DNA of 61,268 nucleotides from an uncultured Sterolibacterium sp. (GCA_903904605.1 CAIVDC010000031.1:1-61268), one strand, 5' to 3'; counted from the stretch's first letter, positions 1 to 8,799 are shown. Notes: a model not told the origin generated them from the sequence alone. Made by a program: numbers and translations.

Positions 1-155
1 AGCCGAACCGGGTCTACACCGAAGGCAAGGGCAAGAAGCAGCCCGTGACCAAGCCGGGCGAGTGCAAGGGCAAGAAGAGCAAGAAAGTGATCGAGTGCCT
101 GCAGCCCGATCGCCGCGTCGAGATCGAAGTGATCGGCACCAGAGAGTCAAAGTAA
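1..155 (+). CDS. OmpA-family outer membrane protein, C-terminal fragment
   Basis: This is the 3' end of a gene that begins before the window. The frame from base 3 reads PNRVYTEG, then a lysine-rich stretch with two cysteines, and ends RRVEIEVIGT followed by a few residues and TAA. That ending is typical of the peptidoglycan-binding OmpA C-terminal domain of betaproteobacterial OmpA proteins, where the RRVE motif belongs to the last strand and helix. The two cysteines (GECKG, IECLQ) fit the disulphide loop seen in several OmpA-like domains. Such proteins anchor the outer membrane to the cell wall. The N-terminal barrel cannot be seen. A strong terminator follows, so transcription probably ends before ubiG. 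Confidence 0.75.
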   Translation, partial: PNRVYTEGKGKKQPVTKPGECKGKKSKKVIECLQPDRRVEIEVIGTRESK

Positions 156-170
156 ACGGGTCCCGATCTG

Positions 171-200
171 AAAAAAGCCCTGCATAGCAGGGCTTTTTTT
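171..200 (+). terminator. Rho-independent terminator after the ompA-like gene
   Basis: A perfect GCCCTGC/GCAGGGC stem (177-183 and 187-193) with a three-base ATA loop is flanked by a run of six A and a run of eight or more T. The symmetrical A and T runs could let it work in both directions. It lies 15 bases after the ompA-like stop and 20 bases before the ubiG start. Confidence 0.9.
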
Positions 201-219
201 TCTGATGGAAGAAGTGTCC

Positions 220-930
220 ATGAACGAACAAGGCAACGTCGACCCCAGCGAACTCGAGAAATTCGGCGACCTCGCGCACCGCTGGTGGGATCCCCACTCG
301 GAGTTCAAGCCACTGCACGACATCAATCCGCTGAGGCTGGACTGGATCGACAAGAGCGTCGGTCTCGCCGGCAAAAAGGTGCTCGATGTCGGCTGCGGCG
401 GCGGCATTCTCTCCGAGAGCATGGCGGTGAAAGGTGCCAGCGTCACCGGCATCGACCTCTCCGAACGACCGCTGGGCGTTGCCCGGCTGCACCTGCTGGA
501 AAGCGGCCAGAATGTCGACTATCGCAACATTTCCGCAGAAGCCCTGGCCGCAGAACTGCCGGGCGCATTCGACGTCGTCACCTGCCTGGAAATGCTCGAA
601 CACGTACCCGACCCCGAGAGCACGGTGCGCGCTTGCGCGGCCCTGGTTAAGCCGGGCGGCGAGGTTTTTTTCTCGACCATCAACCGCAACCTGAAGGCCT
701 ATGTTTTCGCCGTGTTAGGCGCCGAATACATTCTCAATCTGCTGCCGCGCGGCACCCACGACTATGCCCGTTTTCTGCGCCCCGCAGAACTGGTGCGCTG
801 CTGCCGCAAAGCCGGCCTTTCCGTAACGGAAATCATCGGCATGAGCTACAACCCGTTCAGCAAGACTTACACGCTCGGTCGCGATACCAGCGTCAACTAT
901 CTCATTCGCGCGACCGCTCCGACGCAATGA
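220..930 (+). CDS. ubiG: Ubiquinone biosynthesis O-methyltransferase UbiG
   Basis: This 236-residue class I SAM-dependent methyltransferase carries out both O-methylation steps of ubiquinone biosynthesis at the inner face of the cytoplasmic membrane. The N-terminus has the UbiG hallmark [15 protein letters not shown]; motif I is [13 protein letters not shown], and [11 protein letters not shown] and [18 protein letters not shown] segments follow. An upstream ATG at 205 is in frame, but GGAAGAAG sits at the right distance before the ATG at 220, and that start matches the usual family N-terminus. The stop overlaps the gph start (ATGA), so the two genes are translationally coupled. Confidence 0.95.
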   Translation: MNEQGNVDPSELEKFGDLAHRWWDPHSEFKPLHDINPLRLDWIDKSVGLAGKKVLDVGCGGGILSESMAVKGASVTGIDLSERPLGVARLHLLESGQNVDYRNISAEALAAELPGAFDVVTCLEMLEHVPDPESTVRACAALVKPGGEVFFSTINRNLKAYVFAVLGAEYILNLLPRGTHDYARFLRPAELVRCCRKAGLSVTEIIGMSYNPFSKTYTLGRDTSVNYLIRATAPTQ

Positions 931-1595
931 CGGCGGCGGTCCTGTTTGACCTCGACGGCACCTTGGCCGACACCGCTCCCGATCTCGGCGCCGCATTGAA
1001 CCGCCTGCTCGCTGAAGAAGGCCGGAAGCCGCTTGCGCTGTCGCAGCTAAGGCCTTATGTCTCCGGTGGTGCGCGCGGACTGATCAGGTTCGGCTTCGGC
1101 CTCCCGCCTGACAATGAGGTCTTCGCCGCGCTGGTGAACCGCTTCCTCGCGCATTATCAGGAAGCACTGTGCGCCGAAACGGCATTGTTTCCGGGCATGA
1201 TGGAACTGCTCGACGCCCTCGAAGATCGCGGCATCAAGTGGGGCATCGTCACCAACAAGGCGCAACGTTTCACCCTGCCCCTGGTACAACAACTCGGTTT
1301 GAGCCACCGTACTGCCTGCATCGTCAGCGGTGACAGCGCGTTGCGGCCGAAACCGGATCCGGCGCCGTTGCTCCTGGCCTGCGCTGTGCTGCAGGTGGCG
1401 CCAGGCCAATCCATCTACGTCGGGGACGATCTGCGCGATATCAATGCCGGCCGCAGCGCCGGCTTCTTCACCGTCACCGCCGCCTACGGCTACCTCGGCG
1501 GGGATGATCCCTTCGAGACTTGGCGGGCGGACGCCATCATCAACGAACCCTCGGAAATCCTCGGCCTGCTCGGGCCTCGTGCTAGAATGAACTGA
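927..1595 (+). CDS. gph: Phosphoglycolate phosphatase, HAD superfamily
   Basis: This 222-residue HAD hydrolase has motif [13 protein letters not shown] (nucleophile and general acid Asp), a helical cap of the Gph type, motif II VTNKAQ, and motif [15 protein letters not shown] and VGDDLRDI. It should dephosphorylate 2-phosphoglycolate formed during DNA repair or oxygenase activity. The start overlaps the ubiG stop by four bases, and ubiG-gph is a common betaproteobacterial pair. A function in ubiquinone metabolism is not implied by the pairing. MupP-like sugar phosphatases have similar motifs, but length and context favour Gph. Confidence 0.88.
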   Translation: MTAAVLFDLDGTLADTAPDLGAALNRLLAEEGRKPLALSQLRPYVSGGARGLIRFGFGLPPDNEVFAALVNRFLAHYQEALCAETALFPGMMELLDALEDRGIKWGIVTNKAQRFTLPLVQQLGLSHRTACIVSGDSALRPKPDPAPLLLACAVLQVAPGQSIYVGDDLRDINAGRSAGFFTVTAAYGYLGGDDPFETWRADAIINEPSEILGLLGPRARMN

Positions 1596-1620
1596 ACTTA
1601 TTTGCCGGATCTTGTACTAA
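1592..1620 (+). promoter_or_regulatory. Possible sigma-70 promoter for ssrA
   Basis: CTGAAC (1592-1597) and TACTAA (1615-1620) are separated by 17 bases and end 17 bases before the mature 5' end of tmRNA. The hexamers match only partly. The -35 overlaps the gph stop codon. A promoter is expected here because tmRNA is normally transcribed on its own. Confidence 0.35.
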
Positions 1621-1637
1621 TCCGGAGTAGTACCACT

Positions 1638-1999
1638 GGGGGCGACTTGGCTTCGACGTGGGTTGCGAAGCAGAGCAGTGCATACCGAGGACCAGGTTAC
1701 CTCGTAAATCCATCTGGAAAACCACAAACGCCAACGACGAGCGTTTCGCTCTAGCCGCTTAATACCGGCTGGCTCTGCACCGGTTTGCTGATGGGCCGGG
1801 TTGCGCAAGCAGCAGCAGAGTCATTCACATCAGCTAAGGACCTGCCCCGCCGCGTGGCAGGCCACGAAAACTCAGCGGATCGCTTGTGGTCAGCCTGCCC
1901 GGCGGCGGACCACCGGTTAAATCAAATGACGAGGCTAAGTATGTAGTACTGCCTGTAGAGAACTTACGGACGCGGGTTCGATTCCCGCCGCCTCCACCA
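1638..1999 (+). ncRNA. ssrA: Transfer-messenger RNA (tmRNA, ssrA)
   Basis: A one-piece tmRNA of about 362 nt. The 5' end GGGGGCG (1638-1644) pairs with CGCCTCC (1989-1995) to form the seven-base-pair acceptor stem, followed by A and the encoded CCA (1997-1999). The T arm GGTTCGATTCC lies just before it. The 5' part ACTTGGCTTCGACGTGGG is the conserved tmRNA D-loop region. The tag reading frame begins at GCC 1730 and reads ANDERFALAA, then TAA. tmRNA with SmpB rescues ribosomes stalled on broken mRNAs. Its 3' end is a classic integration site for islands, which matters for the integrase remnant that follows. Confidence 0.97.
1730..1762 (+). other. tmRNA proteolysis-tag reading frame (ANDERFALAA)
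   Basis: Ten codons, GCC to GCT, then TAA encode ANDERFALAA. The C-terminal ALAA is the degron read by ClpXP and related proteases. The ANDE start and ALAA end match betaproteobacterial tags, and this is one of the better lineage clues in the window. Confidence 0.92.
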
Positions 2000-2006
2000 A
2001 TTCAAC

Positions 2007-2035
2007 GCCAATGCCCTGAAAGCATTGGCATTTTT
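2007..2035 (+). terminator. Rho-independent terminator after ssrA
   Basis: GCCAATGC (2007-2014) pairs perfectly with GCATTGGC (2022-2029) around a seven-base loop, followed by ATTTTTCTTTC. It starts eight bases after the encoded CCA of tmRNA. Confidence 0.88.
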
Positions 2036-2062
2036 CTTTCGGCTTGACGGTTTTTCCACTCA

Positions 2063-2085
2063 GGTGTGCCACTTTGGTGTGCCAC
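2063..2085 (+). repeat. Direct repeat GGTGTGCCAC x2 upstream of the integrase remnant
   Basis: GGTGTGCCAC occurs at 2063-2072 and 2076-2085, separated by TTT, ending 17 bases before the integrase ATG. Short tandem repeats here, between an attachment site and an integrase start, are what recombinase or excisionase arm-binding sites look like. That role is inference; the repeat itself is plain. Confidence 0.55.
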
Positions 2086-2102
2086 CGCGCGCGGAGTCAG
2101 CC

Positions 2103-2243
2103 ATGTCAATCAAGCTCGCCACTCACCTATACCGCAACCGCCACGGCACGTTCTATTTCAGATTTGTCATACCGCGAGACATACGCGGCACGGTGCGCCA
2201 AAATGAAGCTCGTTTCACGCTCAACACAGAGCAACGGCATGAA
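2103..2243 (+). pseudogene. Tyrosine recombinase (integrase) N-terminal remnant
   Basis: From ATG 2103 the frame reads MSIKLATHLYRNRHG, then TFYFRFVIPRDIRG and RFTLNTEQRHE, the N-terminal (DUF6538-like) signature of integrases that target tRNA or tmRNA genes. Homology stops after about codon 47 (near 2243). The frame stays open to 2633, but that remainder is only the reverse strand of the asmA remnant. The core-binding and catalytic domains (R-H-R-Y) are absent, so the enzyme cannot be active. It lies about 100 bases from the ssrA 3' end, so this is the relic of an element integrated in ssrA, most of which was lost by a deletion whose other end is in asmA. Confidence 0.7.
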
Positions 2244-2936
2244 CCGCCTGCTGTCGAAAGCAACAGCAAGCCGCGTCTTGATGCGCGCATCGAGATTCAC
2301 CTTGGGCTGGCTCGCCCCGAGCGTCATGCCAAGTTCAATTTTGATCGGTGCCGAGGAGGAGATCTTTCCGGTCTTCAAGTTAAGCCCGTTCATGGTGTAT
2401 TTCGCGCCGCTGCCTTCGTCGAGGTAGCTCAGGCTGGCATTATCGACCAGCACATGATCAATATTGAACCGGATCGGCCGCCGCGTTGCCGCGTCATCGC
2501 CGCCTTCCGGCCGCTTCTGGCCGAAGCCTTCGCTTCCGGCAAGGACATCCAAGTTGCTGCCGTCCTTACCTTTCACCAGATTCACCCGCAGTCCGCGCAA
2601 CTCGATCTGGTTGACCACCAATTCTTGCGATAGCAGCGGCATCAGTTGCAGCGCCACTCGCGCCCTCCCGATGGCTGCGAACTCCTTTTCGCTCGCCGGT
2701 TCGGACAGCGAAACCCCGCCGAGATCAACGTCAATTTTAGGATAAAACAACAGCCTGATGTCGCCCTCGATCGTGAGCGTGCGATTGAGTTTTGCCTTGA
2801 CGAGTTCCACGATTTGCGGCTTGTAATCGTTGGGATCGAACGTCATGGCAAGGTCGGCCGCCACGGCAATCAGGACGGCGCCGACGCCACCCACCCCCAG
2901 CAAGAGGTATTTCAGGATCTTGTTCACACGCTTCAT
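2127..2936 (-). pseudogene. AsmA family protein, 3'-truncated
   Basis: The first ~225 codons read as an AsmA-family N-terminus: KRVNKILKYLLLG and a membrane anchor, then FDPNDYKPQIVELVKAKLNR, TLTIEGDIRL and a second AsmA block ending near LDARIKTRLA (about 2265). AsmA proteins are usually 600 residues or more and carry a C-terminal AsmA_2 domain; here that part is missing. The last ~45 codons, down to 2127, are antisense to the integrase remnant and are junk. AsmA-like proteins bridge the periplasm and are linked to phospholipid transport, so loss of the C-terminus should inactivate it. The start at 2936 was chosen over 2972 because it gives a normal KR-hydrophobic N-terminus. Confidence 0.7.
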
Positions 2937-3054
2937 CCTTGTCTGCACGGTCGGGCAAGATGCGTCAGTCATCCAGACCCAAGAGGACCATGTACTTCAA
3001 CTAGGATCGCCTAAGTTATGCGCGCTTTTGCGACGACCTTGGCCGCCCATAGAC

Positions 3055-3825
3055 CTATCTCCCGGCGACGGCGCCGAAGACTTTCCGCAGCAAGGCGCTG
3101 CCAGCCTGCAAGGGATGGGCACGCAGTGCTCGTTCCTGCGCGCCGATCACCTTATAGAGACGATCGAGGGCCTGCTGGGTCACATACTGCTCGACCGTGG
3201 CCTGATTCTTGTCGATGGCGCCAAATCGGGCCGCCGCCCCGGCATACTTGTCGTATTGCTGGGCAAGGCCGACCCGGTCGGTAGCCCGTTTGACGATGGG
3301 ACCGAAGCGGCCGGTCAGCGCGGCTTCGGTCTTTCGCCGAAAGAAATCCGTGGCCGAGGTATCTCCTCCGGTGAGAATGCCTCGGGCGTCTTCCAGCGTC
3401 ATTTCCTTCACCGACTTGACCAGCAGGGCCTTGGCCTCCGGCACGGCCGCTTCCGCGGCACGATTCATCGACAGGATCAGTTCGTCTGCCTGTTTGCCCA
3501 TGCCCATCGCGCGCATGATTTTCTCGGCCTTTTGGAGACTGGGCGGCAGAGGGATTCTGAGCGCATCGCTGCCCATGAACCCGTCCGGCCTGCCAAGCTG
3601 GGACACTGCGGCTTCGGCGCCTCGGCTCAGCGCCTCCTTGATGCCTGAATTGATCTCCGTGGCCTTGAGCTGGCCTGCGTCCTGGCCGGTCGAAGCCGGG
3701 GCAGCGGCCGACTGGCTGGCGGCGTTTTTCTTCAACGTATCCTTGAGCGCGCCTTCCAGGTCAAAGGCATGGGCGGTGGTGCAGCAAGCCAAGGCGGCGA
3801 TAGCCAGCGTCACTCTGTTGATCAT
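3055..3825 (-). CDS. DUF4197 family exported protein
   Basis: A 256-residue protein with a signal peptide (INRVTLAIAALACCTTAHA) and then an alanine-rich helical domain of DUF4197, with the family features EALSRGAEAAVSQLG, GFMGSDALRIPLP, KEMTLEDARGIL and a late DKYAG/ATVEQYVTQQALD segment. The family is periplasmic or outer-membrane associated and has no known biochemical role. The start at 3825 was chosen because GGAGAA precedes it and it begins the signal peptide; an in-frame ATG at 3912 would add an implausible 29-residue leader. No operon partner is obvious; the next minus-strand gene upstream is 125 bases away. Confidence 0.85.
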   Translation of the reverse strand: MINRVTLAIAALACCTTAHAFDLEGALKDTLKKNAASQSAAAPASTGQDAGQLKATEINSGIKEALSRGAEAAVSQLGRPDGFMGSDALRIPLPPSLQKAEKIMRAMGMGKQADELILSMNRAAEAAVPEAKALLVKSVKEMTLEDARGILTGGDTSATDFFRRKTEAALTGRFGPIVKRATDRVGLAQQYDKYAGAAARFGAIDKNQATVEQYVTQQALDRLYKVIGAQERALRAHPLQAGSALLRKVFGAVAGR

Positions 3826-3949
3826 GATGTATTCTCCGTCGAGCGTGAATGTCCTGAGATAGGGCTGTTGGACGTGAAAAATAGAATGCGCGGAGATCTC
3901 CGCGAAAGGCATGGCCTGCGGCGGCTATGGCCGGTGATGCCGTCGGCGA

Positions 3950-6916
3950 TCATGCGCTTGGGCCATATGCGGCCGGCGTTGCGGAAAGGTGGGTCGCGAA
4001 TTCCTGAGCCGGCATCGGTCGGGAGAAATAATACCCTTGGGCCTCATCGCATCTGAAGATGCGCAGGTATTCCAGTATCTCCTGATTTTCGACACCTTCG
4101 GCAAGGGTTTTGAGGTTCAGGTTGTGCGCCATCTGGATGATGGCGCGAACGATGGTGGCGTCGTCCGGATCGGTCGCCAGGTCGCGGATGAAGGACTGGT
4201 CGATCTTCAGCTTGTCGACAGCGAAACGCTTGAGGTAGGAGAGGCTCGAATAACCGGTGCCGAAATCGTCGATCGACAGTTTCACGCCCAGGAGCTTCAA
4301 GCGCTTTACCATGGAAAGCACACTCTCGACATTCTGGATCAGGATGGATTCGGTTATTTCCAGTTCGAGAAAGGCCGGATTGAATCCCGATTCTTCCAGT
4401 GCGCCGATCACTGTCTGCTCGAGGTCGCCACGCTTGAATTGCACCGGAGAAAGATTCACGGCCATGGTCAACTCGGGCAATCCATCCTTCTTCCAGGCAG
4501 CGGCTTGACGGCAGGCCTCGCGCATCACCCACTCGCCGATCGGCACGATGAGGCCGCTTTCCTCGGCGACGGGGATGAATCTTGCCGGATGGATCATGCC
4601 CAAGTCCGGATGCTGCCAGCGGATCAGCGCCTCGGCACCCACCACGGCACCGCTCGCCAGGTCGATCTGGGGCTGGTAATGGAGCACGAACTCGCCTTTC
4701 TCCACTGCCCTTCTCAAGCCGTTTCTCATCGAAAGATGCTCGACTGCCTCGACGTTCATTTGCTCGTCGAAGAACCGGTAGGTATTCCGGCCAGATTCCT
4801 TGGCCCGGTACATCGCGGTGTCGGCCTTCTTCAGCAGCGTATCGAAATCCCGGCCGTCTTCGGGGTAGATGGCGATGCCGATCGACACCGTGGACGTCAA
4901 CTCGTGGCCGTCTGCGTCAAACGGATCCAGCAACCGTTCCCTGATCTTGACCAGCACCGGCGCGATGGCATCGGCGTCGGGCAGTTCCGGCAGTACGAGC
5001 AGGAATTCGTCGCCGCCCTGGCGGCTGATAGTGTCGGTGTCGCGCACGCAATCGCCCAATCGGACGGCGATCTCCTTGAGCAGCGCATCGCCCACGGAAT
5101 GGCCGAGGGAATCGTTGATGGTCTTGAAACTGTCGAGATCGAGAAACAGCAGGGCAACCTTGCTCCTGGTGCGCTCGGCATGGGCGCTTGCCTGTTCGAA
5201 CCGGTCATGAACCAGCAGCCTGTTGGGTAGGCCGGTCAGGGCATCGTGGTAGGCGAGGAATTCGATCTGCTGTTCGGCCGCCTTGTGTCCGGAAAGGTCG
5301 GAGAAGATTGCGATCCGCTTGTCGATCGAGCCATCGGCCCCCTTAATGGTGTTGATCGATAACCATTGCGGGTATATCTCGCCGCTCTTGCGGCGATTCC
5401 AGATCTCGCCCTGCCAGTAGCCCTTGTCCTGGATCGACTGCCACATGGTCCGGCTGAAATCCGCGTCGTGCCGGCCCGAACTGAGCAGGCGTGGGTTGCG
5501 GCCGACGACTTCATCCGCCGCGTAGCCGGTGATCGCGGTAAACGCCGGATTGACCGAGACGATATTATTCTGGGCGTCGGTCACGAAGATGCCTTCCTTG
5601 CTCGCGTCGAAAACCGCCAACGCGGTCCGCATCTGGTTCTCCGCGAGCCGGCGGTGCCTCAACTCGGCGACAGCAAGTGTCGCCAATTGCCCGCAGCCGG
5701 TCAGCAGCAGCAGCGCCAACGCGAAGAGCAGCGGGCTCTGCAACTGCCACCAGTAGATCATACCGAGATTGGCGGCGTACGCGAGCGCAGCCCCGACCAG
5801 CAGGGTCGCTCCGATGGTCGCCGGGTTCGGCGGCCGCCGAACCGACCAGGCGACGGGTACCGTCAGGGCGAGTAGCAGCAGCAGCGCTGTCGCCAGCCGG
5901 TCCGGCGGCTTCAGCAGCAGATCGCTGGCGAGGTTCTCCTGCGCCACGGCGAGCAGGTAGACGCCCGGCATCAGACCGCGCGGCGTCTGCACGGCATCGC
6001 TCTGCAGCGCCGTGCTGCCAATGATCACCGTCCTGCCCTTGAACCCTTCGCGGTCGAGAGAAATTCCGCTAGCCCCCATTGCCGCCAGCGCCAGCACATA
6101 AAAGGGTATTGATTTCACGGCATTCGCATTGCGCGGAAAGCTGAGCGCAACTTGTCCATCATCACCGACAGGCCAGACATGTCCGCCCAGCTTGAGCGCC
6201 CGTTGCGCGGGCAGGTACTCGAAACGCGGCGGTTCGCCGCCGACCGTCGCGGCCAGGGCAAGCGAAGGCAGCACCACCCCCTGGGCTCGATGAAACAAGG
6301 GAATCCGGCGAACAGTGCCGTCGAGGTCGGGCCACAACGATACGACGCCGACCCTGCCGGACGCGCCCTGCCCTGCCAGGAAGGCCGGCAGAGCGAAATC
6401 CGCCCAGGGCTCGACCGCGAGGGACGCCGGCACGGTCCACGAAAGCAAGTCGAGCAAGGCACGACGCTGGCCATCGACGGCAAGCGGATATGACGAGACG
6501 CCGGCGCCAAACACCGTATCCGGATTGCGTGCAACCGCCAGCGCGAGTTCCTGATCGCCCGGTCGACGTTCGCTCATCAACACGTCGAAGCAGACCCCAT
6601 GAGCCCCCAGTTCACCGAGATAGTCGAGCACCAGAGCAAATACGTCTCGCCGATAGGGCCAGACGCCGAGAACGGGTTCGAGCCGGCGCAGAGATTCCTC
6701 GTCGATGTCGACCACCAGCGTATGCGAAAACGGCATCTCTCGTGCGACCAGACGCTGCTGGGCGTCGCCCAGCCAAAGTTCGGCACGGCGAAACAGCGAT
6801 GTCATGGACAGCAGCGCCGTCAGCAGCAGCGCGACGGCAACGACCAGCGCCGAATTCAGGGCCGGCCGGGCGGACAAGATCAATGGACGAATGGCAGCAA
6901 CAGCAACAGAAGCCAC
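3950..6916 (-). CDS. CHASE2-PAS-GGDEF-EAL membrane sensor for cyclic di-GMP
   Basis: A 988-residue protein. A transmembrane helix (about 20-40) precedes an extracytoplasmic CHASE2 domain (about 45-335), a cluster of membrane helices (about 340-420), a PAS domain (about 430-545, GIFVTDAQN, GEIYPQWLS), a GGDEF domain and an EAL domain. GGDEF is intact at 634-638, with an RDTD inhibitory site five residues before it (RxxD), so product inhibition is expected. EAL is intact (GAEALIRW near 762), with DDFGTGYSSL and KIDQSFIRD loops and LAEGVE, so both synthesis and hydrolysis of c-di-GMP are possible. It starts with GTG and overlaps the end of the LysM-FecR gene by 37 bases, indicating one operon and probably one pathway. 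Confidence 0.93.
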   Translation of the reverse strand: MASVAVAAIRPLILSARPALNSALVVAVALLLTALLSMTSLFRRAELWLGDAQQRLVAREMPFSHTLVVDIDEESLRRLEPVLGVWPYRRDVFALVLDYLGELGAHGVCFDVLMSERRPGDQELALAVARNPDTVFGAGVSSYPLAVDGQRRALLDLLSWTVPASLAVEPWADFALPAFLAGQGASGRVGVVSLWPDLDGTVRRIPLFHRAQGVVLPSLALAATVGGEPPRFEYLPAQRALKLGGHVWPVGDDGQVALSFPRNANAVKSIPFYVLALAAMGASGISLDREGFKGRTVIIGSTALQSDAVQTPRGLMPGVYLLAVAQENLASDLLLKPPDRLATALLLLLALTVPVAWSVRRPPNPATIGATLLVGAALAYAANLGMIYWWQLQSPLLFALALLLLTGCGQLATLAVAELRHRRLAENQMRTALAVFDASKEGIFVTDAQNNIVSVNPAFTAITGYAADEVVGRNPRLLSSGRHDADFSRTMWQSIQDKGYWQGEIWNRRKSGEIYPQWLSINTIKGADGSIDKRIAIFSDLSGHKAAEQQIEFLAYHDALTGLPNRLLVHDRFEQASAHAERTRSKVALLFLDLDSFKTINDSLGHSVGDALLKEIAVRLGDCVRDTDTISRQGGDEFLLVLPELPDADAIAPVLVKIRERLLDPFDADGHELTSTVSIGIAIYPEDGRDFDTLLKKADTAMYRAKESGRNTYRFFDEQMNVEAVEHLSMRNGLRRAVEKGEFVLHYQPQIDLASGAVVGAEALIRWQHPDLGMIHPARFIPVAEESGLIVPIGEWVMREACRQAAAWKKDGLPELTMAVNLSPVQFKRGDLEQTVIGALEESGFNPAFLELEITESILIQNVESVLSMVKRLKLLGVKLSIDDFGTGYSSLSYLKRFAVDKLKIDQSFIRDLATDPDDATIVRAIIQMAHNLNLKTLAEGVENQEILEYLRIFRCDEAQGYYFSRPMPAQEFATHLSATPAAYGPSA

Positions 6917-8517
6917 CAGGGCAGCGTTCCCGGCACGGTGATCCGCTGGGTCGCGCCGAAAGGTCCGGCGAATCCATCGGCATCGATCGCCTTGACCCGC
7001 ATGAAGTACTCGCCCGCATCCGGACGCGGCATCGCGACTGCGGCCTTGTCGGTCGTCTTCTCAAGCAGCGGCTGGGCGAAGTCCGGCGTATTCGCCAGCT
7101 GCAGCAGATAGTGCTGGCCCGGCTCCCCCTCCCGCCAGCGGAAACGAATCTGGTCGTCGCTGATCTCCGACTTCTCCGTTTGCGGACTGGCGGGCACGGC
7201 CCGCTGTTCGAAGCTGGTGACGTCACCGAACGGGCCGTGATCGCCCCGCCCGTCGATGCTCGCAACGCGCCAGTAGTAGCGGCCGGGACGGAGCGCCCGG
7301 GTGATCTGGTGGGTCGTCAGGGCTGGTTCGTCGGCCAGCAACTCTGAAAAGCTGCTATCGCGCCCCAGTTGAAAATGGTAGAGGCCGATGCCGGCGGCTT
7401 CTGTCCAATTGAACTGTGTTGAGTCGCCGTACGACTTGCCCGTCGGCTCGCCGGAGAACGGCGGTTCGGGGCGTGCCTTGAGCGTGAAGCCCTGCTCGGC
7501 GTCGAGACCTTCGAGGAAATCATCGCCGATGCTGCGGACGCGCAGCACATAGTGCCCGTCTGGAAGGTCCGCCCATCGGGCCGCATTGTCCTTAAACACG
7601 CCGTCGAGCATCAGGTTCGCGGCGCCGTCGAACACCTGTGCCCGGTAGCCGTGAGCCGTCTGCACCGGCTTCCAGGTAAAGCGCAGCGGCAGGCGTTCGT
7701 AGAGCTGCTGAAAGCCGCCGAGGTCCGGAGCCGGCGCCAGTCGCCGAGGCGTCTGCGGCGGCTCGCCCGGAGTCGCGTAAGAGCCGAATCCCTGGTCGAG
7801 GATGACCGCCTTGCTGGCCCCGCTGACATTCACCCTGCCTGCCAGGACTTCGCTGCGCGATTGACCGCTGCCCGGATCGGCAGCAGCGCGAAAATGCGTT
7901 CCGCGCACCGCCATCCGTAGCGCCGGTGTCTTGATCTCGTACTGACTGGCTCCGCTCGACATGGGCGCGACGCTAGACTCGACGCTGCCCTCAGACATCT
8001 CGATCCGGATGCGTTGCACGTCGGTGCGGCCTAGGCGCTCCGCACGGATCAGCTTGAACCTGCTTTTTTCGAGCACTAACAGACGCGAGCCATCGGGGAA
8101 ACGCAGACTGAGGTTGCTGCCGGCCTCGACACGAACGCTGTCGCCGGCATGCAGGCTTGCTCCTGCCGCCAGGGTCTGGCCCTGCCCGCCGCCGGTCGGT
8201 GTGCTGCTCGCCTGTCCATTGACCATCAACACCTCGGCGACGACCGGGTCGGTGCGCAGCAGTTCGGAGGGAATCCTCAACTGCCTGCCAGGCTTCAGCT
8301 TGTACGGATCGGCGACGTGATTGCGCGACTGGACCCGCCGCCAAGCCTGCGCATTGACCAAGTAGCGTTCGGCAATGCCGATCAGGGTATCGCCGGGTCG
8401 GGTCACATATAGCCAATCGTCATCTGCCGAAAAAGCGCTGCCCGCGGCCAGGCAGGTGGCAAATATCACGATAGCGCAGCGAATGCGCTGAACAACAACA
8501 TTGCGATCTTTGTTCAT
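6880..8517 (-). CDS. LysM-FecR domain envelope protein
   Basis: A 545-residue protein with a signal peptide (IVIFATCLAAGSAFSA), a LysM domain (about 37-82, VTRPGDTLIGIAERYL, KPGRQLRIP), a FecR domain (about 110-225, GDSVRVEAGSNLSLRFPDGS, RGTHFRAAA), several beta-sandwich repeats resembling fibronectin III, and a C-terminal hydrophobic end (LPWWLLLLLLP). It should sit in the periplasm, bound to peptidoglycan through LysM. Start M3 at 8517 is favoured because GAGG lies six bases before it but directly abuts the ATG at 8523. FecR proteins are often encoded beside CHASE2 sensors; the FecR part probably presents a signal to the CHASE2 domain of its neighbour (inference). Confidence 0.88.
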   Translation of the reverse strand: MNKDRNVVVQRIRCAIVIFATCLAAGSAFSADDDWLYVTRPGDTLIGIAERYLVNAQAWRRVQSRNHVADPYKLKPGRQLRIPSELLRTDPVVAEVLMVNGQASSTPTGGGQGQTLAAGASLHAGDSVRVEAGSNLSLRFPDGSRLLVLEKSRFKLIRAERLGRTDVQRIRIEMSEGSVESSVAPMSSGASQYEIKTPALRMAVRGTHFRAAADPGSGQSRSEVLAGRVNVSGASKAVILDQGFGSYATPGEPPQTPRRLAPAPDLGGFQQLYERLPLRFTWKPVQTAHGYRAQVFDGAANLMLDGVFKDNAARWADLPDGHYVLRVRSIGDDFLEGLDAEQGFTLKARPEPPFSGEPTGKSYGDSTQFNWTEAAGIGLYHFQLGRDSSFSELLADEPALTTHQITRALRPGRYYWRVASIDGRGDHGPFGDVTSFEQRAVPASPQTEKSEISDDQIRFRWREGEPGQHYLLQLANTPDFAQPLLEKTTDKAAVAMPRPDAGEYFMRVKAIDADGFAGPFGATQRITVPGTLPWWLLLLLLPFVH

Positions 8518-8709
8518 GAACATCCTCGCTTTGGATATCTTTGCCGTCTCCGGGGAACAGCCGCCCTCGCCTCGCCAGAGCTCGACAAGCAGCGATATTT
8601 GCAGCGCCCGTCGGCATTATGCCACCGACCTAGGGAGTATTCCCGATTGGACGGCGGGCACAACCAAGTGAGAACGCGCCTTATTTCACCATCGGCAAAG
8701 CGATACGAG

Positions 8710-8749
8710 GGCCGGTCAACTGCGAGGCCTGCGCAAGCCCGGACCGGCC
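8710..8749 (-). terminator. Hairpin in the 282-base gap between the permease and LysM-FecR genes
   Basis: GGCCGGTC (8710-8717) and GACCGGCC (8742-8749) are perfect inverted repeats, with an inner TGCG/CGCA stem. It lies about 50 bases past the permease stop on the minus strand. There is no clear T run, so intrinsic termination is doubtful. The rest of the gap (8518-8799) shows no gene or RNA; it presumably holds the promoter of the LysM-FecR gene. Confidence 0.35.
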
Positions 8750-8799
8750 GGACGATCTAATGTTGAAGTGCTTCAATGCAGGAACTGCGTTCGGCAACG

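Noticed and set aside
2025..2633. A 202-codon frame on the plus strand as one gene
   Set aside because: Only codons from 2103 to about 2243 look like integrase; the rest is antisense to asmA.
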